Origin: Cymodocea nodosa
Lineage: Eukaryota; Streptophyta; Magnoliopsida; Alismatales; Cymodoceaceae
Assembly (NCBI GenBank): GCA_036874045.1
Contig: CM072335.1
Location: 6,034,001-6,098,000, forward strand
DNA length: 64,000 nucleotides
Direction of reading: 5' to 3'
Shown here: one piece after another, positions 58,900 through 64,000 of the stretch
Layout of the letters: every line of letters starts with the position of its first letter
How positions within the stretch are numbered: the first letter of the stretch is position 1
Position numbers and translations under genes: made by a program
Notes under the pieces: model-generated
Told to the model about the DNA's origin: nothing
The model's input: only the letters and a program-made list of their open reading frames with translations
The model's database searches: none

Positions 58900-60442
58900 T
58901 CATGTTGAAATTAAGACTTTTGGTACCCATATCTTCTTGGGTCCATCACTATTAGTCCTCTGTATACTAAACCTGTTGCCTTTTGGTAGCCATATAGACG
59001 TAGATCTCTTCTTAATGACAAACACAGTTGTGCCATCTTTATAAGATCTAATTTTTCCACCACAATAAGGGGTTTCCTGTGGTACAGCATACCCTAGGCC
59101 AAATTTGCTTCTTCCTATTCTTTGAGATCCTATGATTTGATTTAAGCTATTTTTACCCTTAGTAAATTTACATACAATTTTCTTTAACTCAGTAACTTCA
59201 GATAACAGAATTTTATTTTCTTCTTTCAGATCAAAATTTTTACAACTATAGTTATCCATTTTAGTTTTTAATTTTTAATTCCCTATTATCAACTAAAGCT
59301 TTTTCTAGTTCAGCAAAAACATCTTCTAGAAAGGAATTTAAACTCTTTAATTCTTTCTTGTACTTCTTACAATTTATATATAAGTTATCTACTGTACAGA
59401 GAAGACTATCTATATCTACATCATCATTTTCCTTTTCTAAGCAATAGGGAGATGTAGAGCATACCTGCTGTGCAGCAAAGCACACGTTTGTAGATGCCTC
59501 CTCATTTGAGTCTGATGAGCTGCTGTCATCCCAACTGGCTTTCAATGCCATCTTCTTCTTATTCTTCCTTTTGCATTTCTATTTGTCCTCCTCTTGTTGA
59601 AAAGGACAGTAAAGTTGAATGTGTCCTAGTTTCTTGCACTTGTAGCATGTAGGGACTTTTGGTTTTGAGGAGCTGGCTTTGCCTCCTTGTCTCATCATCC
59701 TTCTAAAGTTCCTGACTAGTAGTAACACTTCATCCTCATCCAAGCTTAGTTGATCTTCTGTTGAGGGAAAAGCTAGTTCTTTCTTTTTCTTTGCTTTTCT
59801 TTCAGTGACTCCTTCTTCTTTCCATTCCTTCATTTGGACTTCATGGGCTAGAAGGTTTCCCAATAGAACTTCAACTGAATAGTTATTCAGATCCTTCGAA
59901 TCCTGCATGGAAGTAGACTTCTGCTTCCATTCGACTGTTAGGCTCCTTAGGATCTTTTGTACCTGTTCACGATTAGAAAAACTCCTCCCAAGGCCTCTTA
60001 GTTCATTCACAATTTTTGTGAATCTAGAAAACATTTCAGTGATACTTTCTTTTTTAAGCATTTTGAATAATTCATATTTTCTTAACAAAATGCTGATTTT
60101 AGTATCTTTAACTTGGTTGGTTCCTTCATATGTAATTTAAAGGATCTTCCAAGCTTCATGGGAGAATTTACAAGCAGATATTTTATTATACTGTTCACCA
60201 GTTAGTGCACAGTAAATGGAATTAAGCCCACGAGCATCCATCTGGATGATTTTTTCATCCTCCTCAGTCTAGTCACTTTCATGACTGATTGGAGTTGGTG
60301 TACCATGTATAACCATTCTCCAAAGTTTTACATCTGTACTCTTGAGAAAGCACTCCATCCTATTTTTCCAGTAGCTATAATTGCTACCATCAAAGAGGAG
60401 AGGTTGATGGATATTCTGACCCTCTGTAGTGTGGAAAGTCAT
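58900..60442 (-). pseudogene. gag: Sirevirus-like Gag of the - strand element
   Basis: ATG 60442 begins MTFHTTEGQNIHQPLLFDGSNYSYWKNRMECFL. KDTKISILLRKYELFKM follows, then an intact CCHC knuckle CYKCKKLGHIQLYC (about 59644-59603), a Ser-rich acidic block (WDDSSSSDSNEEA) and a coiled-coil-like tail, ending CKFTKGKNSLNQIIGSQR and KFGLGYAVPQ. It has few defects: stops near 60272 and 60139, one at 59578 just before the Lys-rich linker, and a shift near 59262. Gag ends at TGA 58900-58902, with pol starting 14 bp further in another frame. It is the best-preserved Gag in the window. Confidence 0.9.
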
Positions 60443-60480
60443 GATCTCAGATGGTTAAATCTATTAGTGAGATCAACCTT

Positions 60481-60492
60481 GCTCTGATACCA
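60481..60492 (-). other. primer binding site, initiator Met-tRNA
   Basis: GCTCTGATACCA on the plus strand is the complement of TGGTATCAGAGC. It lies 2 bp inside the 5' LTR edge. Confidence 0.92.
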
Positions 60493-60494
60493 AT

Positions 60495-62151
60495 TGTTAG
60501 GACCTTAAGGCTTACCAGAGGGGGGGTGAATGGTAATAATTCGTTTCTTAACCTTTTAGAAGTAGCTTAATGTAAAGAGATAGCAAGCACACAATAAAGA
60601 GTTCACATAGGGATTTTTTGGTGGTTCACCACTAACGGCTAGTCCACCCCCAAGAGATACTTGGGCTTCACTAAACTCTTGCAAACTTACAATCACTTGC
60701 CTTAAGGTTTAAGCAAGAACCAACTAACCATTCACTTGAGCTTCCTTGTCGAAGCTTCAATCAATCCGTTCTCTGAAGTTTTGATCCATGTACTTCAATA
60801 AAACACTAGCTTGTGAACAACAGAGTTGAGTGCGTGATGAGTTTCTGAACTTTAGTCTGTAAATGTTGAAGATGATTTGATCTCTAAAACTTTTCTTCTG
60901 TTGAGCTTGGTGTAAGTGTGTATATGAGCAAAAACCTATTTACATCTGTTGTATGTATCTTGTATATATACCAACCATGTGTAACGATCATATTTTCTTC
61001 CAACGGATGTATTCTACTGTACTTGATTAGACTTCAGTCCCAAATATGGTAACTTACCATTCAGAAAGTTATTTCAAGATGTCCTTTCGATCTTCTTAAA
61101 CTTTCAGATAGTTAGCCATGTAACTCTCCGAAGAATATCTGTAATTCACAGAAAGATCACTTAAAACTTTCTACCATGTAGGATTCTAGAATATATACTA
61201 CAAGTTGTCATTCAATCGGATACTTATAATTGTAACTTACCGAACAGTTATTTAACTATCGGATAGTTGGCTACAATAACCCTCTGTTAACTTTTTGATT
61301 GCTTTAATTCAGCACTTGTATAAAAGACTGACTTAAGTTTCGGATGGTTATCCCTATAACTCATCGAAATGCTTTAGGGTTTCAGATAGTTATCTTTCTA
61401 ACTCTCCGAAATCTTATTTGAGCTTCTCTTTGGAATTCTGCATGTGGGAAATTCAATGACTTAAGTTTCGGATAGTTAAACTGTAACTTACCGAAACTCT
61501 CTTGAATGTTCAAATAGTTATCTTTCTAACTCTTTGAAAACTTATTTGAGCTTCTCTTTGGAATTCTACACGTGGGAAATTCAATGACTTAAGTTTTGGA
61601 TAGTTAAACTGTAACTCACCGAAACTCTCTTTGAGATTTCAGATAGTTATCTAATTCTCCGATTTTTCCTTTAAGCTTTTGACTACTAGCTTCTCCATTC
61701 TGCTCGTGCGTAATAGGATGACTTATGTTCTGGAAAGTTATACCTATAACTCACTGAAAAACTTGAATAGTTATCTAACTCTCTGAAAAGAAAACTTGGA
61801 TAGTTATCTAACTCTCCGACAAGTCCTTTAAGCTTCCTTTCTGTATTTCTTCACATGATTAATTGAATGACTTAACTTTCGGATAGTTATACCTGTAACT
61901 CTCTGGAAAGTTCTTTAAGCTTCCGGATAGTTAACTCCTTAACTATCCGATCATTCAATCCTTCTTATCTTGAGAAATACAATTCTTAACTGTCCAATTT
62001 TCTACAGCAGCACATTCTGAGATTTACTGCAATCTGTTTGCTTCTTTGGATTGTTTGCCTTCTAATCTTTTACTACACTGACTAAACCTGAGAAATACAA
62101 TTCAAAACCTCATATTTATTTTTGCATTATCAAAATCTAGAGGTCCTTTTA
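60495..62151 (-). repeat. 5' LTR of the - strand Sirevirus-like element
   Basis: 1657 bp partner of 53833-55493. The plus strand starts TGTTAGGACC and ends AGGTCCTTTTA, where the partner ends AGGTCCTTTCA. The terminal CA therefore became TA, a C-to-T change after insertion. The target duplication GATAA follows directly. Confidence 0.94.
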
Positions 62152-62156
62152 GATAA

Positions 62157-64000
62157 AGATATAGTAGGCTATAGAGTAGATTTCCAACTAATAATGGAAT
62201 CTGCCAATGTGAAGACATATCCTGTTAAGGATCTACGCTGATCAACATCACCTGCAAAATATGAAGCAGAATATCTAGCCATTCTACAATTATGTTTAAT
62301 ACCATAAATCAGTCCTACATCAAACGTGCCCTTCAAGTACCTAAAGATCCTTTTCACGGCCTGCCAATGACTCTTCCCTGGATTCGACATAAATCTGCTT
62401 ACAACACTAAGAGGGTGAGCAAGATCAGGACAAGTACAAACCATGGCATACATAAGACTACCAATTGCTTGTGAATATGGAACTTTCTTCATGTACTCCT
62501 TTTTAGATTGCGTCTGAGGTGCCATAGCAACTGATAATCGCAGGTTCCTATCATAGGGCATTCTGATGGCCTTGCTTGAAGCCATGCCAAACTTTCTCAA
62601 AATCTTCAGATCATAACTGTGCTGATGGAGAAATAATCTTGTAATGTTCCTATCACGATAAATCTCCATCCCAAGGATTTTACCTGTTAGTCCTAAATCC
62701 TTCATTGCAAATTTAGATTTCAATGTGTCTTTCAAAACCTATATTTCATTGACATCTTTGGCTGCAATCAAAATGTCATCTACAAACAAGAGCAAGTAAA
62801 CAAATTCTTCTTTAATTTATTTAATATAGACACATGAATCAAAACTACTTTTAACAAAACCAACATTAGTGATAAAAGAATCAAATCTTTTATACCACTG
62901 CCTGGGAGACTATTTCAGCCCATACAAAGATTTCTACAGCTTACAAACGAGGTCTGATCTACCTCTTTCTGCAAAACCTGTTGGTTGTTCCATCTAGATG
63001 TCCTCATCTAAATCACCATGCAAGAAAGCTGTTTTCACATCCAACTGTTCAAGTTCTAAATCCTTTACTACAACAATTGCCAAAAGGACTCGAATGGAGG
63101 TGTGCCTAACTACTGGAGCAAAGACTTCATTGAAGTCCACACCCTCCTTTTGTGAAAACCCTTTTGCTACCAATATTGCCTTGTATTGTATTCCAAAGTT
63201 GCCTTGTGTTCCTGATTTCCTTGTGAACACCCATTTGCAACCAACATTCCTGTCCTTGGAACATTTTACCAACTCCTAAGTCCTATTCTTATGCAAAGAT
63301 TGTAGTTCTTCTTGCATAGCTCCCAACCAATGTATGGGCTTTGGTCCGCTAATGGTAGCATCAACACTAGGTGGGTCAGCATCCTCCACCTCACCAGCTA
63401 CCTGTAGGGCAAAAGCGACCATATTATTGTAGTCATACCTTTGTGGAGGGTGGACATCCTTCCAAGGAAGATCTTTGGCAACACACCTTGGATGTGTGTC
63501 CTCAATAAATTCATCTCCTTGATCATCTTCTAAAATCAAACGTTGATCTGTATCAATAGGAACAAACTGATTAGATATCAACGGTTGATTCAAATCAAGC
63601 TCCACCTGCTTAAGAGTACTAGGTGGATCTAAAACTATTGGCTTTTCTTTCTTGTGTATCAAAGAAACCTCATCAAAGGTATCATCCCTGCTATGAATGA
63701 CCTTTCTTGTTTCTTTATCATATATTCTATATCCTTTTACTCCCATTCCATATCCCATAAAGATGTCTTCCTTGGCACATGGCTCCAATTTACCATGATT
63801 CACATGGTAATACGCAGGACATCCAAATACTTTCAATTTGGAATAGTTAGCCACTTTATCCATCCATACTTCATAAGGGATCTTGTCGCCAATTGCATTA
63901 GATGGCGACCTGTTCACCAAATAGGAGGGTGTGTTAACAACTTCAGCCCAAAAACATTTTTCCAGCCCAACATGAGAGAGCATACACCTAGCTCTCTCCA
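62157..64000 (-). pseudogene. pol: Tnt1-like copia element 5: INT end, RT, RNase H
   Basis: The minus-strand coding region enters from beyond the window. Visible parts are the integrase C-terminal region (CFWAEVVNTPSYLVNRSPS, VWMDKVANYSKLKVFGCPAY) and an acidic linker. RT follows with CKWVFTRKSGTQG, LEQLDVKTAFLHGDLDEDI and LLFVDDILIAA (about 62795-62765). Next are GSLMYAMVCTCPDLAH and RNase H (YSASYFAGDVDQRRSLTGYVF, DSIISWKSTL). The three longest open stretches lie in one frame, so breaks are stops, mainly TAG at Trp/Gln positions, and not shifts. It continues at 53832-53430 after the insertion. Confidence 0.9.

Larger units (their letters stand above)
53833..62151 (-). mobile_element. full-length Sirevirus-like copia element, TSD GATAA
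   Basis: 8319 bp on the minus strand: 5' LTR 62151-60495, PBS, gag, pol, PPT repeats, 3' LTR 55493-53833. GATAA lies on both sides (53828-53832 and 62152-62156). It splits the RNase H of element 5. In the first roughly 270 bp from the shared TGTTAGGACC end the LTRs differ by about ten substitutions and one CAAC indel by eye, fewer than in the element at 43901. The outer 5' terminus reads TA instead of TG. Confidence 0.95.

Overview
This is a repeat-dominated stretch of flowering-plant nuclear DNA. It is AT-rich. I found no bacterial or organellar gene, no tRNA or rRNA, and no host gene I can defend. About nine tenths is LTR retrotransposon sequence, much of it nested, with the cellular background visible mainly at about 20.3-22.5 kb. 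All retrotransposon reading frames carry stops or frameshifts, so nothing here looks autonomous today.

Layout. (1) 1-8790, + strand: the 3' part of a Ty1/copia element ('M') with broken pol, an unusually long 3' region, an extra ORF of the 'plant transposon protein' type and a 1.5 kb LTR. (2) 8791-11493: a minisatellite, uncharacterised LTR-like sequence and an inverted, truncated M-type LTR. (3) 11494-17549, + strand: a second Sirevirus-like copia gag/pol, split by a 2.6 kb solo LTR of a different (Gypsy-like) type with target duplication TTTAC. (4) 17550-20304: degenerate tails, including the end of another copia pol and a small LTR. (5) 20305-22549: low-copy-looking background. (6) 22550-52712, - strand: a tandem pair of Gypsy-type units ('G'; E_A upstream and E_B downstream, sharing one LTR at 37270-39239). 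Unit order is LTR, ORF1, spacer, gag, an F-box/FBA-like gene, long 3' region, PPT, LTR. No pol is seen between gag and the F-box ORF. The pair was later interrupted by a deleted Sirevirus-like element (22650-26472, TSD CATCC), a Tork/Tnt1-like copia element (29228-35203), a Sirevirus-like solo LTR (39692-41316, TSD GATTC) and a full-length Sirevirus-like element (43901-52455). (7) 52713-64000: a G-type LTR in + orientation (52713), interrupted by a - strand Tnt1-like copia (3' LTR 53126-53429; pol resumes at 62157). That copia is itself split by a full-length - strand Sirevirus-like element (53833-62151, TSD GATAA).

The element proteins are the usual retrotransposition set: Gag particle proteins, protease, integrase, reverse transcriptase and RNase H. 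The exceptional points are four. The G units place an F-box/FBA gene directly after a Gypsy-type gag. Element M joins copia pol to a 3' region, ORF and LTR block related to G. Arrays of short palindromes recur in LTRs of different lineages. A covarying inverted repeat spans the PPT/LTR junction of the Sirevirus-like elements. Family assignments rest on reading motifs by eye. LTR ends and target duplications were read directly from the sequence.
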